From: an uncultured Gammaproteobacteria bacterium
GTDB lineage: Bacteria; Pseudomonadota; Gammaproteobacteria; Xanthomonadales; Xanthomonadaceae
NCBI GenBank assembly: GCA_903942465.1
Contig: CAJAPA010000144.1
Coordinates: 1 to 58,220, forward strand
Length of the DNA: 58,220 nucleotides
Direction: 5' to 3'
Part shown: piece by piece, positions 42,493 through 53,400 of the stretch
How the letters are laid out: every line of letters begins with the position of its first letter
Position numbering within the stretch: the first letter of the stretch is position 1
The notes under the pieces: generated by a model
Database searches by the model: none
Seen by the model: only the letters and a program-made list of their open reading frames with translations
What the model was told of the DNA's origin: nothing
Made by a program: the position numbers and the translations under genes

Positions 42493-43830
42493 ATGCCCGA
42501 CTTCATCAGCCCGCTGTTCTGGTACATCCTCACCATCGGCATTCTGGTCACCGTTCATGAATGGGGCCACTTCGCCGTGGCGCGACGCTGCGGGGTCCGG
42601 GTCCTGCGCTTTTCGGTCGGATTCGGACGTGCGCTCTACAGCCGGATCGGCAAGGACGGCACCGAGTATCGGCTGGCACTGATTCCGTTCGGCGGGTACG
42701 TCAAAATGCTGGACGAACGCGAGCAGGAAGTTCCGCCTGAACTGCAGCCCTTCGCCTTCAACCGGCAATCGGTCGGCAAGCGCTTCGCGATTGTCGCGGC
42801 AGGCCCCTTGGCCAATCTCATTCTCTGCATCGGCCTGCTCTGGGCTGCATTGATTCTCGGCGTACCCGAACTGCGTGCCCTGATCGGCCCGTCCACCGGG
42901 CTGGCGCAACAGGCCGGCTTCCAGACCGGTGATGAACTGGTTGCCGTCGACGCCAAGCCGGTCCAGGCCTGGAACGATGCCTTGCCGGCCCTGGCTTTGG
43001 CAGCCATGGACCGGCGTCCGATCGACGTCCAGGTGACCACGCTGGCAGGCAGCGCCGAAATACGGCGCCTTGCCCTGGATAGGCTGCCGGAAGACTATCC
43101 CCAGGATAAGCTGCTGCAGGAAATCGGCCTGACACCGTTCTTTTCCGAAGCACTGCCGATTATCGGCCAGGTGCAGAAAAACGGCCCGGCGGAGGGTGCG
43201 CTGCAGCCGGGCGACCGCATCACCGCCATCGAGGGCGTCAAAATCGCGCAGTTCGGGGATATTCCGAAGACCTTGGCGGAAAAAGCAGGCGACGGCCGGA
43301 ACCTGCGTGTCGAAGTGCTCCGTGAAGGCGCCGCCTTGGCTTTTCTCATCGCTCCCACGGAAGTCCCTGTGGACGGAAAAAAAGTGTGGCGACTTGGCGT
43401 CGGCAGCCTGAATGCGGTCAAAACCGTGCAATACCCGCCCTTGCAGGCTCTGCCTGCCGCTTTTTCAAGAACCTATGACATGACCCGTGACAGCCTCGCG
43501 GTCATAAAGCGCCTGTTGACCGGCGCAGCTTCGGTTGACAATCTTTCCGGACCGATCGGCATCGCCCGCGCCGCGGACAGCCAGGCCAGCTGGGGAATAT
43601 CGACGTTTCTCGGCTTTTTGGCCGCGATTTCGCTGGCATTGTGTATCATGAACCTGTTGCCGATACCGCTTCTCGATGGCGGACATCTGCTCTATTTCGC
43701 CTATGAATGGGCCACCGGCAAAGCACCTGCGGAAAGCGCCCAGGCCATCGGGCAGTACATCGGCATTTTTTTACTCGCCGGACTGCTTGGAATAGCCATT
43801 TTCAACGATTTTTTTCGTATCATTTCCTAA
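42493..43830 (+). CDS. rseP: RIP zinc metalloprotease RseP
   Basis: VTVHEWGHFAVARRCGV active site, two PDZ regions, MNLLPIPLLDGGHLLYFAYE. Confidence 0.96.
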   Translation: MPDFISPLFWYILTIGILVTVHEWGHFAVARRCGVRVLRFSVGFGRALYSRIGKDGTEYRLALIPFGGYVKMLDEREQEVPPELQPFAFNRQSVGKRFAIVAAGPLANLILCIGLLWAALILGVPELRALIGPSTGLAQQAGFQTGDELVAVDAKPVQAWNDALPALALAAMDRRPIDVQVTTLAGSAEIRRLALDRLPEDYPQDKLLQEIGLTPFFSEALPIIGQVQKNGPAEGALQPGDRITAIEGVKIAQFGDIPKTLAEKAGDGRNLRVEVLREGAALAFLIAPTEVPVDGKKVWRLGVGSLNAVKTVQYPPLQALPAAFSRTYDMTRDSLAVIKRLLTGAASVDNLSGPIGIARAADSQASWGISTFLGFLAAISLALCIMNLLPIPLLDGGHLLYFAYEWATGKAPAESAQAIGQYIGIFLLAGLLGIAIFNDFFRIIS

Positions 43831-43860
43831 TCCACCCAAGTATCACCGCCTGGAACCCCG

Positions 43861-46380
43861 ATGACCTCTTCAAATCTCCGTAAAAGCCTGCTATGCCTGT
43901 CCCTGGCCATTGCACTCAGCCAGCCCGCACAAGCCCAGCTGGCCGAACCGTTCGTGGCCAGCGATATCCGGGTCGACGGTCTGCAGCGGATTTCCGCGGG
44001 TACGGTTTTCACCTATCTGCCGATTGAAAAAGGGGATACGGTCAATTCCACGAAAACCACCGAGGCCATCCGGGCGCTTTACAAGACCGGATTCTTCAGC
44101 GATGTCCGTTTCGAACGCCAGGGTGACATTCTGGTGGTGAATGTCACCGAACGTCCCAGCATCAACACGCTGACGCTCAAAGGCAACAAGGAAATCAAGA
44201 CCGAGGACCTGCTCAAGGGACTCAAGGGCATCGGGCTGAGCGAGGGTGAAATCTACAACCCGCTCAATCTCGACCGTGTCACCCAGGAGCTGCTGCGCCA
44301 ATACAACAACAAGGGCAAATACAACGTCATCATTGCGCCGACCGTCAAGGAAATCGACCGCAACCGCGTCGATATCTCCCTCGACATCACCGAAGGCAAG
44401 AGCGCCCGCCTTCGCGACATCAACATCGTCGGCAACACCGTCTATCCCGACGACGTGATCCGTGAAGGCTGGGAATCCAATACCAGCAATTGGCTGTCCT
44501 GGTACAAGCGCGATGACCAGTATTCGCGGGAAAAACTGTCCGGCGACCTTGAAAAGCTGACCGATTACTATCTGGACCGGGGCTATGTGGATTTCAACGT
44601 CGAATCCACTCAGGTCACCATCAGCCCTGACAAGAAGGACATGTTCCTGACCGCCAACGTGGTCGAAGGTAAAATTTACAAGGTCTCGGGCGTATCCGTC
44701 AGCGGTGAAACCATCGTTCCCAAGGAAGATGTCGAGAAGCTGCTGCTGATCCGGACCGGAAATACCTTTTCCAGGCAGCTTCTGACGGCGACCAATGACC
44801 GCATCACCGCGATGCTGGGCAATATCGGTTACGCATTCGCCGAGGTCGACCCGGTGCCGACCATCAGCCGCGACGATCAGGAAATCAGCATCGATTTCGT
44901 GGTCAAGCCCGGCCCGCGCGTACAGATCCGCCGTATGGAAATCAAGGGCAATGTGCGGACCGCCGACGAAGTCGTGCGCCGCGAGCTGCGCCAGTTCGAA
45001 AACACCTGGTATTCACAGGCGGCGCTCGACCGTTCGAAAGTCCGCCTGCAGCGTCTTGGTTTCTTTGAAACCGTCGAAATCGAACAGGAGCCGGTGGCAG
45101 GCCGTCCGGACCAGGTCGACGTTTTCATCAACGTCAAGGAACGCAACTCCGGCAGCTTCGTGTTCGGTCTCGGTTACCAGCAGCTTTATGGTCTGACCGC
45201 ATCCGTGCAGCTCAGTGAGAACAACTTCCTTGGTACCGGCAACCGGATGTCGGTGGCCGTGCAGAACAACAGCTACTCGAAGCGCATCAGCTTCTCCTAC
45301 ACCAATCCGTATTTCACCGAAGACGGTCTGAGCCTGGGTTATAACGTGTCCTACAGCGACTATAACCAGGGCGACTTCAATACGGCCCGATACACCTCAA
45401 CGAACTTCAATGCCGAAGCCGTCATGGGCATTCCGCTGAGTGAAACCGACAGCATCCAATTCGCCCTGGGTTACGACAAGATCGACCTGACCACTACCCT
45501 CGGTTCGACGCCATTACCGCTGATCAACTACCTGGATGACGTGCTCGGTACGCAGCCATACTTCCCGTGCTTCGATGTCGATGATGACAACAACCCCAAT
45601 ACCCCGGCGACCGATGACGCGGCACCGCTGGGCACGCCCGATCCGCAGACCTGCGGTTTCAACCAGACCTGGCCGGTCCAGCAGATCCGTGCCCAAGCCG
45701 GCTGGGGCCGGGATTCGCGTAACGATTACCTGCTGCCGACCCGTGGCACCTACCACCGTGTCGGCGCCGAGTTCTCGTTCCCGGGATCCGATATCGCCTA
45801 CTACAAACTCAGCTACCAGTTCGAGCACTACCGGCCGCTCAATTCCTGGCTGGTGCTGAAAATCGGAACCGATTTGGGTTATGGCGACAGCTATGGCAAC
45901 ACCGGTGATGCCGGCATGCCGTTCTTCAAGAACTTCTACGTCGGCGGTCCGCAGTCTGTCCGCGGTTATGAGGCCAACACGCTCGGCCCCAGCTACGGCA
46001 GTTGCGTTCCGGTGGCTCCGGCCACCACCTGTGTGCCGTCCTATCTGCAGCCGCTGGGCGGCTCGCTGAAAGTCGCCGGCACCTTCGAACTGTTGTTCCC
46101 GAAACTGTTCAATGCCCGCGGCACCCGCCTGTCGGCCTTCCTCGATTACGGCAACGCGTTCGCCGGCAGCTTCGACTACAGCGGTTATACCAATCCTGCC
46201 GTCGGTGCCGTTTTCGGCGCCGAAAAAGTCAATTTCAGCTCGTTGCGCGCATCGGTCGGCGTGGCCCTGCAATGGCAGGCGCCAGTCGGTCCGATTTCGA
46301 TCAGTTATGCCCTGCCGCTGAACGATGGCGAATTCGACCGGATTGAACGCCTGCAGTTCACTTTCGGTCAGCAATTCTGA
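43861..46380 (+). CDS. bamA: Outer membrane protein assembly factor BamA
   Basis: Signal peptide, POTRA repeats, NFYVGGPQSVRGYEANTLGP, C-terminal LQFTFGQQF. Confidence 0.97.
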   Translation: MTSSNLRKSLLCLSLAIALSQPAQAQLAEPFVASDIRVDGLQRISAGTVFTYLPIEKGDTVNSTKTTEAIRALYKTGFFSDVRFERQGDILVVNVTERPSINTLTLKGNKEIKTEDLLKGLKGIGLSEGEIYNPLNLDRVTQELLRQYNNKGKYNVIIAPTVKEIDRNRVDISLDITEGKSARLRDINIVGNTVYPDDVIREGWESNTSNWLSWYKRDDQYSREKLSGDLEKLTDYYLDRGYVDFNVESTQVTISPDKKDMFLTANVVEGKIYKVSGVSVSGETIVPKEDVEKLLLIRTGNTFSRQLLTATNDRITAMLGNIGYAFAEVDPVPTISRDDQEISIDFVVKPGPRVQIRRMEIKGNVRTADEVVRRELRQFENTWYSQAALDRSKVRLQRLGFFETVEIEQEPVAGRPDQVDVFINVKERNSGSFVFGLGYQQLYGLTASVQLSENNFLGTGNRMSVAVQNNSYSKRISFSYTNPYFTEDGLSLGYNVSYSDYNQGDFNTARYTSTNFNAEAVMGIPLSETDSIQFALGYDKIDLTTTLGSTPLPLINYLDDVLGTQPYFPCFDVDDDNNPNTPATDDAAPLGTPDPQTCGFNQTWPVQQIRAQAGWGRDSRNDYLLPTRGTYHRVGAEFSFPGSDIAYYKLSYQFEHYRPLNSWLVLKIGTDLGYGDSYGNTGDAGMPFFKNFYVGGPQSVRGYEANTLGPSYGSCVPVAPATTCVPSYLQPLGGSLKVAGTFELLFPKLFNARGTRLSAFLDYGNAFAGSFDYSGYTNPAVGAVFGAEKVNFSSLRASVGVALQWQAPVGPISISYALPLNDGEFDRIERLQFTFGQQF

Positions 46381-46386
46381 TCCCGC

Positions 46387-47397
46387 ATGTTGACCCTGAA
46401 GGACCTTGCCGACCGCTTCGGCCTGGACTTCCGGGGTGATGCGGACACCGTCATAACCGGCATCGGTACGCTTGCCGATGCCCGGCCCGGGCAGCTGGCC
46501 TTTCTGGCCAACAGCAAATACACCGCGCAACTGGCCGATACCCGGGCCTCGGTGGTGGTTCTGGGCGAGGCCGATGCCGATGCCTGTCCCTGCGCATGTC
46601 TGGTCAGCGGCAATCCTTATACCAGTTTCGCCCTGATTACCGCCCTGTTCGATGACGGCGATGACCTGCCGGCAGGCATTCATGCCACCGCCGTGATCGA
46701 TGCCACCGCGCGCATCGGCGCCGAGGTGCGTATCGGCCCGTATGCGGTCATCGGCCCGGACTGCGTCATCGGCGACCGCAGCCAGATCCATGCCCATGCG
46801 CATATCGGCCGGGACTGCACGCTGGATACCGATTGCCTGCTGCTGCCCAAGGTCACGCTGGTCAAACGCGTCCATCTCGGAAAGCGCGTCCGCATCCATT
46901 CCGGTGCTGTGCTCGGCGCGGACGGTTTCGGCATCGCCTTCCATCAGGGGCAGTGGGTCAAAATCGCACAGCTCGGCGGTGTACGCATTGGCGATGACTG
47001 CGAGATCGGCGCCAACACCACTATTGACCGCGGCGCCATCGAAGACACGGTGCTGGAAAACGATGTCCGGCTCGATAACCAGATCCAGATCGGCCACAAT
47101 GTCCGCATCGGCGCGCATACCGCCATCGCCGGCTGCGTCGCGGTGGCGGGCTCGACCCGAATAGGGAAGTACTGTCTGATCGGCGGTGCGGCCGGTATCG
47201 TCGGTCACATCGAAATCGCCGACAAAGTGACCGTGGGTGCGATGAGTCTGGTCACCCATTCGCTGACCGAAGCGGGTGAATACGCTTCCGGAACCCCGAT
47301 TCAGGCCAAAAACGACTGGCGCAAGAATGCGGCACGCTTCAAGCAGCTCGACGCCATGGCCCGCACCCTCAACACACTCAAGAAGAACGGGGACTGA
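46387..47397 (+). CDS. lpxD: UDP-3-O-(3-hydroxyacyl)glucosamine N-acyltransferase
   Basis: Hexapeptide repeats; GADGFGIAFHQGQWVKIAQLGGVRIGDDCEIGANTTIDRGAIEDTVL. Confidence 0.97.
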   Translation: MLTLKDLADRFGLDFRGDADTVITGIGTLADARPGQLAFLANSKYTAQLADTRASVVVLGEADADACPCACLVSGNPYTSFALITALFDDGDDLPAGIHATAVIDATARIGAEVRIGPYAVIGPDCVIGDRSQIHAHAHIGRDCTLDTDCLLLPKVTLVKRVHLGKRVRIHSGAVLGADGFGIAFHQGQWVKIAQLGGVRIGDDCEIGANTTIDRGAIEDTVLENDVRLDNQIQIGHNVRIGAHTAIAGCVAVAGSTRIGKYCLIGGAAGIVGHIEIADKVTVGAMSLVTHSLTEAGEYASGTPIQAKNDWRKNAARFKQLDAMARTLNTLKKNGD

Positions 47398-47400
47398 CCC

Positions 47401-47871
47401 ATGCCATACGATATCTCCAAACTGCCGGTCGATGCCGTCTGCATCCAGAACCTGCTGCCACACCGTTATCCGTTTCTGCTGGTCGACCGGGTTACGGAAT
47501 TCGAGGCGGATAAGCGCATCCGGGCCATCAAGAATGTGACCATCAACGAGCCCTTTTTCAATGGCCACTTTCCGGGCGCACCGGTGATGCCGGGGGTGTT
47601 GATTCTTGAGGCGCTGGCCCAGGCCGGCGGCCTGTTGACCCACCTCAGCCTGATGGAGGACGGCTGCACCGGCAAGGAAGGCAAGCTGTTCTATCTGGTC
47701 AAGATCGACAATGCCAAATTCTCGAAAATGGTGGTTCCCGGCGACCAGCTCGAATTGAACGTTGAACTCAAACGCAAAATACGCAATATGGCGCTTTATC
47801 AGGGCATTGCCTGCGTCAACGGCAAGCAGGTCGCCTGCGCCGATATTCTCTGCGCCGAGGGTGACGCATGA
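47401..47871 (+). CDS. fabZ: 3-hydroxyacyl-ACP dehydratase FabZ
   Basis: [50 protein letters not shown]. Confidence 0.97.
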   Translation: MPYDISKLPVDAVCIQNLLPHRYPFLLVDRVTEFEADKRIRAIKNVTINEPFFNGHFPGAPVMPGVLILEALAQAGGLLTHLSLMEDGCTGKEGKLFYLVKIDNAKFSKMVVPGDQLELNVELKRKIRNMALYQGIACVNGKQVACADILCAEGDA

Positions 47872-48641
47872 GCATCCATCCCACGGCACTCGTCGACCCT
47901 GCCGCGCAGTTGCATGCCAGTGTTTCGGTCGGCCCCTACACCGTCATCGGTGCCGATGTCAGCATCGGCGAAGGTACCGATATCGGGCCGCATTGCGTGA
48001 TCACCGGTCCGACACGGATCGGCCGCAACAACAAGATCCATTCGCATGCCGCGCTGGGCGGCGATCCACAGGACAAGAAATTCGAAGGCGAGCGCGGCGA
48101 ACTGATCATCGGCGACAACAATACCATCCGCGAGTTCACCACCTTCAACCGCGGCACCGGCGACGGCGGCGGCGTGACCCGGGTCGGTGACAACAACTGG
48201 ATCATGGCCTACGTGCACATCGCCCACGACTGCATCGTCGGCAACAACACCATTTTCGCCAACAATGCCTCGCTGGCCGGCCACGCCATCGTCGAAGACT
48301 GGGTGATTATGGCCGGTTTCTCGGGTGCGCACCAGTTCTGCAAAATCGGTGCCCATGCGTTCGTGGGCATGGGCAGCCTGATCAGCGCCGATGTTCCGCC
48401 GTTCGTGATGACCGGCATGCAGTATGCCGAGCCGCGCAGCATCAATGCCGAAGGCCTCAAGCGTCGCGGTTTCAGTGCCGAGCGGATCAAGAAGATCAAG
48501 AACGCCTACCGCACCGTGTACATGTCCGGCAAGCCGCTCGCCGAAGCCAAAACCGAACTGCAGGCCCTGGCCGCCGAATCCGACGATGTCCGCCAGATGC
48601 TTGATTTCATCGAAGCCAGCACACGCGGCATCGTGCGTTAA
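47868..48641 (+). CDS. lpxA: UDP-N-acetylglucosamine acyltransferase
   Basis: [49 protein letters not shown]. Confidence 0.97.
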   Translation: MSIHPTALVDPAAQLHASVSVGPYTVIGADVSIGEGTDIGPHCVITGPTRIGRNNKIHSHAALGGDPQDKKFEGERGELIIGDNNTIREFTTFNRGTGDGGGVTRVGDNNWIMAYVHIAHDCIVGNNTIFANNASLAGHAIVEDWVIMAGFSGAHQFCKIGAHAFVGMGSLISADVPPFVMTGMQYAEPRSINAEGLKRRGFSAERIKKIKNAYRTVYMSGKPLAEAKTELQALAAESDDVRQMLDFIEASTRGIVR

Positions 48642-48648
48642 AGCACCC

Positions 48649-49779
48649 ATGAAAATCGCGCTCATCGCCGGCGAGGAATCGGGCGACCTGCTTGCCGCCG
48701 AGCTGATGGCCGCACTGCAGGTGCGCCGGCCCAACATCCGCTTTGTCGGCATGGGCGGTCCGAAAATGCAGGCGCTTGGCCTGGATTCCTGGTTCGACTA
48801 CAAAACCCTTTCGGTCATGGGCTTCATCGAAGTGCTCCGGCACCTTCCGGCGCTGCTGAAGCTCCGGAAAGGTCTGCTGAAACGTCTTCTCGAAGAAAAG
48901 CCGGATCTGGTCATCGGCGTGGATGCGCCGGATTTCAATCTCGGCCTGGAAAAAGCCTGCAAGCGCGCCGGCCTGCGCACCGTGCACTTCGTCAGTCCTT
49001 CGGTCTGGGCCTGGCGCGAGAAGCGTGCCGCCCGCATTGCCGAAAGCTGCGAGCAGGTCCTGTGTCTGTTTCCGATGGAACCGGCGATTTACGCCAAATA
49101 CGGCGTGGATGCCCGTTTTGTCGGCCACCCGCTGGCCGACCGCATCGCCCTCGTGCCTGACCGCGAGGCCGCCCGCACGGCACTGGCCTTGCCTGCGTGC
49201 CGGCACCTGGCCATTCTGCCCGGTTCCCGGGTGTCTGAAATCGACCGGCTGTTGCCCGTGTTCCTGCAGGGCGCCGCGCTGCTGAAAGCGTCGATGCCTG
49301 ACCTGCATTTTCTGATTCCGGCGGCCAATGGCCTGTGCCGGGACCGTATCGCCCTTCATCTGCAATCCCACACCCTTTCTGATGCGCGCATTCTCGATGC
49401 CCATGCGCAAGCCGCCATGATTGCCGCCGATGCCGTGCTTCTGGCTTCAGGAACGGCTGCGCTGGAGGCCATGCTGTGTAAACGCCCGATGGTGGTGGCC
49501 TACCGGATTTCGGCGGTGACCTATGCCATCGTAAAGATGCTCGGCCTGATAAAAATCGAGCGTTTCAGCTTGCCCAACGTGCTTTCGGGCGAAGATCTGG
49601 TGCCAGAGCTGATCCAGGAGGCGTGCACCCCGGAGGCGATTGCCGGCGCGATCAAACCCTTGCTCGAAGCCGATGACAACACGGCACTGACTGCGCGCTT
49701 CGAAGACCTGCACCGTGAACTGCGCCGGAGTTCCGGAGATGCCGCGGCCGCGGCCGTGCTCGAGCTGTTGGCACAATAA
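48649..49779 (+). CDS. lpxB: Lipid-A-disaccharide synthase
   Basis: MKIALIAGEESGDLLAAELM; FVSPSVWAWREKRA; LPGSRVSEI; the ATG at 48649 replaces the over-extended track start at 48424. Confidence 0.96.
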   Translation: MKIALIAGEESGDLLAAELMAALQVRRPNIRFVGMGGPKMQALGLDSWFDYKTLSVMGFIEVLRHLPALLKLRKGLLKRLLEEKPDLVIGVDAPDFNLGLEKACKRAGLRTVHFVSPSVWAWREKRAARIAESCEQVLCLFPMEPAIYAKYGVDARFVGHPLADRIALVPDREAARTALALPACRHLAILPGSRVSEIDRLLPVFLQGAALLKASMPDLHFLIPAANGLCRDRIALHLQSHTLSDARILDAHAQAAMIAADAVLLASGTAALEAMLCKRPMVVAYRISAVTYAIVKMLGLIKIERFSLPNVLSGEDLVPELIQEACTPEAIAGAIKPLLEADDNTALTARFEDLHRELRRSSGDAAAAAVLELLAQ

Positions 49780-49781
49780 GC

Positions 49782-50357
49782 ATGAGCACCGCAGGCGTTG
49801 ATGAAGCCGGACGCGGCCCCTTGGCGGGCCCGGTGGTGTGTGCCGCGGTCATTCTGCCTGCGGATGACGGACTGATCGGACTGGATGACTCGAAGAAACT
49901 CGGCGAGGGCCGGCGCGAACAGCTGTTCGAAGCCATCCAAGAAATCGCCATCGCGCATTGCATCCAGTTCATCGATCCAGAGACCATCGACCGCATGAAT
50001 ATTCTGCAGGCCACCCTGTATGGCATGCGGCTGGCCATTCGTGGGCTCAGGCCCGCACCGGAACTTGTTCTGGTCGATGGCAACCGGCTTCCCGTCGATC
50101 TGCCCTGTCCGGCCCGCGCCATGGTCGGCGGCGATGGCATCGAACGCTGCATCATGGCGGCATCGATTCTGGCCAAAGTCAGCCGCGACCGGCATCTGTA
50201 CGCGCTCGATGCCCGCTATCCGGCGTATGGATTTGCCCGGAATAAAGGCTATCCGACCGCCGAACATCTGGCGGCACTCCTGCAGCACGGGCCCTGTCCG
50301 GAACACCGGCGCAGCTATGGCCCGGTGCAGCAGGCCAGCCTGTTTTCATCCGGCTGA
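49782..50357 (+). CDS. rnhB: Ribonuclease HII
   Basis: GVDEAGRGPLAGPVVCAAVIL; ASILAKVSRDRHLYALDARYPAYGFARNKGYPTAEH. Confidence 0.96.
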   Translation: MSTAGVDEAGRGPLAGPVVCAAVILPADDGLIGLDDSKKLGEGRREQLFEAIQEIAIAHCIQFIDPETIDRMNILQATLYGMRLAIRGLRPAPELVLVDGNRLPVDLPCPARAMVGGDGIERCIMAASILAKVSRDRHLYALDARYPAYGFARNKGYPTAEHLAALLQHGPCPEHRRSYGPVQQASLFSSG

Positions 50358-50448
50358 AACAACGCGGCCGGAACCGGGATTTAGCGCCTGTCAAGCCTTG
50401 TTATCGCCGACCAGTCGGCTAAACTGAGTGTTCGTTTCAGGCGTGCCC

Positions 50449-53400
50449 ATGACCCCCACTTTCGTTCACTGCCATCTGCACAGCGAGTTCTCGCTGACAG
50501 ACTCCACCATCCGCTTGCCGGAACTGGTTGCCCGCTGTGCCGCCATGGGCATGCCGGCGGTGGCGGTCACCGACAACTGCAATTTTTTTGCCCTGGTCAA
50601 ATTCTTCAAGGCCGCCGAAAGCGCCGGCATCAAACCCATCGCCGGCGCCGATCTGTTCCTCGACAACGGCCAGGGCGGACACTACCGGATTACCGCACTG
50701 TGCCAGAACCAAGCCGGCTATCTGAGCCTGTCCAAACTGATTTCCCGGGCCTATCTGGAGGGCCATAGCCGTGAAGTCCCGGTCATCGCCCCGGAATGGC
50801 TGTTTGGCGGAAATGAGGGGCTGATCCTGCTGCACGGCCGGCACAGCCCGCTCGCGCATCTGATGCAGCAGGAACACAAACCGGAGAACGCCGCACAGAT
50901 CGCCGAATGGCTGAGTTTGTTTCCGCGCCGCCTTTATCTGGAAATCAGCCGCCTCGGTTTGTCTGAGGAAGCGGCCTACAACGCCCGCGCCATCGCCTTC
51001 GGCAGCAGGCATCAGTTGCCGCTGCTGGCCAGCAACGATGTGCGCTTTCTGGAAGCCGACGATTACGAAGCCCATGAAGCGCGGGTCTGCATTTCCAGCG
51101 GCCGCGTGCTCGACGATCCGAAACGGCCGAAACTCTACAGCCCCCAGCAGTACCTGAAATCGCCCGGGGAAATGGCCTCGCTGTTTGCCGATATTCCGGA
51201 AGCCCTGGCCAACAGCGTCGAATTGGCCAAGCGCTGCAATCTCGAGTTGTCGCTCGGCACCTACTTCCTGCCCGACTTTCCGGTGCCGGAAGGCCATACC
51301 CTGGACAGCTGGATCCGCAGCGAAGCTCGCGATGGTCTCCAACGCCGGCTGAAGAGCTTCCCGATGGCGCCCGGGCATGATCAATCCGCGTATCTGGCCC
51401 GTCTGGATCTCGAACTCGATGTCATCATCCGCATGGGATTCCCGGGCTACTTCCTGATCGTGGCCGACTTCATCAACTGGGGAAAATCCCAGGGCATTCC
51501 GGTCGGTCCCGGCCGGGGTTCCGGTGCCGGCTCGCTGGTGGCCTGGTCACTCGGCATCACCGATCTCGATCCGATGCGCTACGACCTGCTGTTCGAGCGC
51601 TTCCTCAATCCGGAGCGGGTCTCGATGCCCGACTTCGACATCGACTTCTGCATGGACCGGCGTGATGAAGTCATCGACTACGTCGCGCGCAAATACGGAC
51701 GCGACAAGGTCAGCCAGATCATCACCTACGGCACCATGGCGGCGAAAGCGGTGGTGCGCGACTGCGGGCGCGCCCTGGGTCTGCCCTACGGCTTCGTCGA
51801 CTCCATCGCCAAGCTGATTCCGATGACGCTCGGCATCAGCCTCGATGACGCCCTCGGGAATTCGGCCGCGATGGAAACCGATTCGAAAAAAAGAAAAGAA
51901 AAAGAAGAACTCATCTCCGCGGAACTGGTGCAGCGTTACCACAGCGAAGACGATGTCCGTGATTTGATCGATCTGGCCCTGAAGCTCGAAGACCTCACGC
52001 GCAATGCCGGAAAACACGCCGGCGGCGTGGTCATCGCGCCGAGTCCGTTGACCGATTTCACCCCGCTGTATGCCGAACAGGTGCATGCCGGCGAGACCGC
52101 GACCAGCATCGTGACCCAGTTCGACAAGGACGACGTCGAGGCCATCGGCCTGGTCAAGTTCGACTTCCTCGGGCTACGCACGCTGACCATCATCCAATGG
52201 GCGGTCGAGGCCATCAACGCCGAGCGCCGCGCCGACGCGCAGGACCCCATCGATATCCTGGCCATTCCGCTGGATGACCCCCAAACCTACCGGCTGCTGT
52301 CCAAAGGCCTGACCACCGCGGTGTTCCAGTTCGAATCGCGCGGCATGAAGGATTACATCAAGAAGCTCGAGCCGAGCACCTTCGAGGATCTGATTGCCTT
52401 GGCCGCACTGTACCGGCCCGGCCCGCTCAACTCCGGCATGGTCGATGACTTCATCAACCGCCGGCACGGGCGCGCCGAAGTCAGCTACCCGCACGCCAAT
52501 CTGGAATCGATTCTGAAGCCGACCTACGGCGTGATCGTGTACCAGGAACAGGTGATGCAGATCGGTCAGGTCCTGGCCGGCTACTCGCTGGGCGGCGCCG
52601 ATCTGCTGCGCCGCGCGATGGGCAAGAAGAAACCGGAGGAAATGGCCAAGGAACGGATCAAGTTCGAACAGGGCGCGCATGACAACGGCATCAATGGCAA
52701 AGTGGCGACCGGCATTTTCGACCTGATGGAGAAATTCGCCGAGTACGGTTTCAACAAATCGCACTCGGCCGCGTATGCCCTGGTCGCTTACCAGACCGCC
52801 TGGCTGAAAACGCATTATCCGGCGCAGTTCATGGCTGCCACACTGTCGTCCGACATGGACAACACCGACAAGGTGGTGAACTTCCTGCAGGACTGCAAGG
52901 GCTTCAATATCGATGTGCTGCCGCCGGATGTGAATGCCTCGACCCATAAATTCAAAGCACTGGACCGCCAGACCATCCGCTACGGTCTGGGTGCGGTCAA
53001 AGGCGTCGGCGAAGGCGCCTGTCTTTCCATCGCCGCTGAGCGTGAGGCCAACGGCGCGTTCACCGATCTGCTCGATTTCTGCCGCCGGGTGGATTCAACC
53101 AAGCTCAACCGGCGCGTGCTGGAAGCCCTGATCTATTCCGGCGCACTTGACAGCCTCGGCAGCAACCGCGCCTCGCTGGCCCTGCAGTTGCCGGAAGTGC
53201 TGAAGGCCACCGAGCAGATGGCACGTGAAGCGCAATCCGGCCAAGTCCCGCTGTTCGGTGCCAGCCCCGCGGTCAGCATCCAGATCGATTTGCCGAACAT
53301 CGGCGACTGGCCCCTGGACGAACGTCTGCGCCACGAGCGCGATACCCTGGGATTTTTTCTCAGTGGCCATCCGCTCGATCCGTGGCAGGCCGAATTCAAG

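Noticed and set aside
46680-47260. Periodic sequence in lpxD/lpxA suggesting a tandem DNA repeat
   Set aside because: Explained by the left-handed beta-helix hexapeptide repeats of the acyltransferases.
45514-47889. 791-aa antisense ORF opposite bamA-lpxD-fabZ
   Set aside because: Runs opposite three unequivocal core genes; long antisense frames are expected from GC-rich codon bias, and no domain is recognisable.
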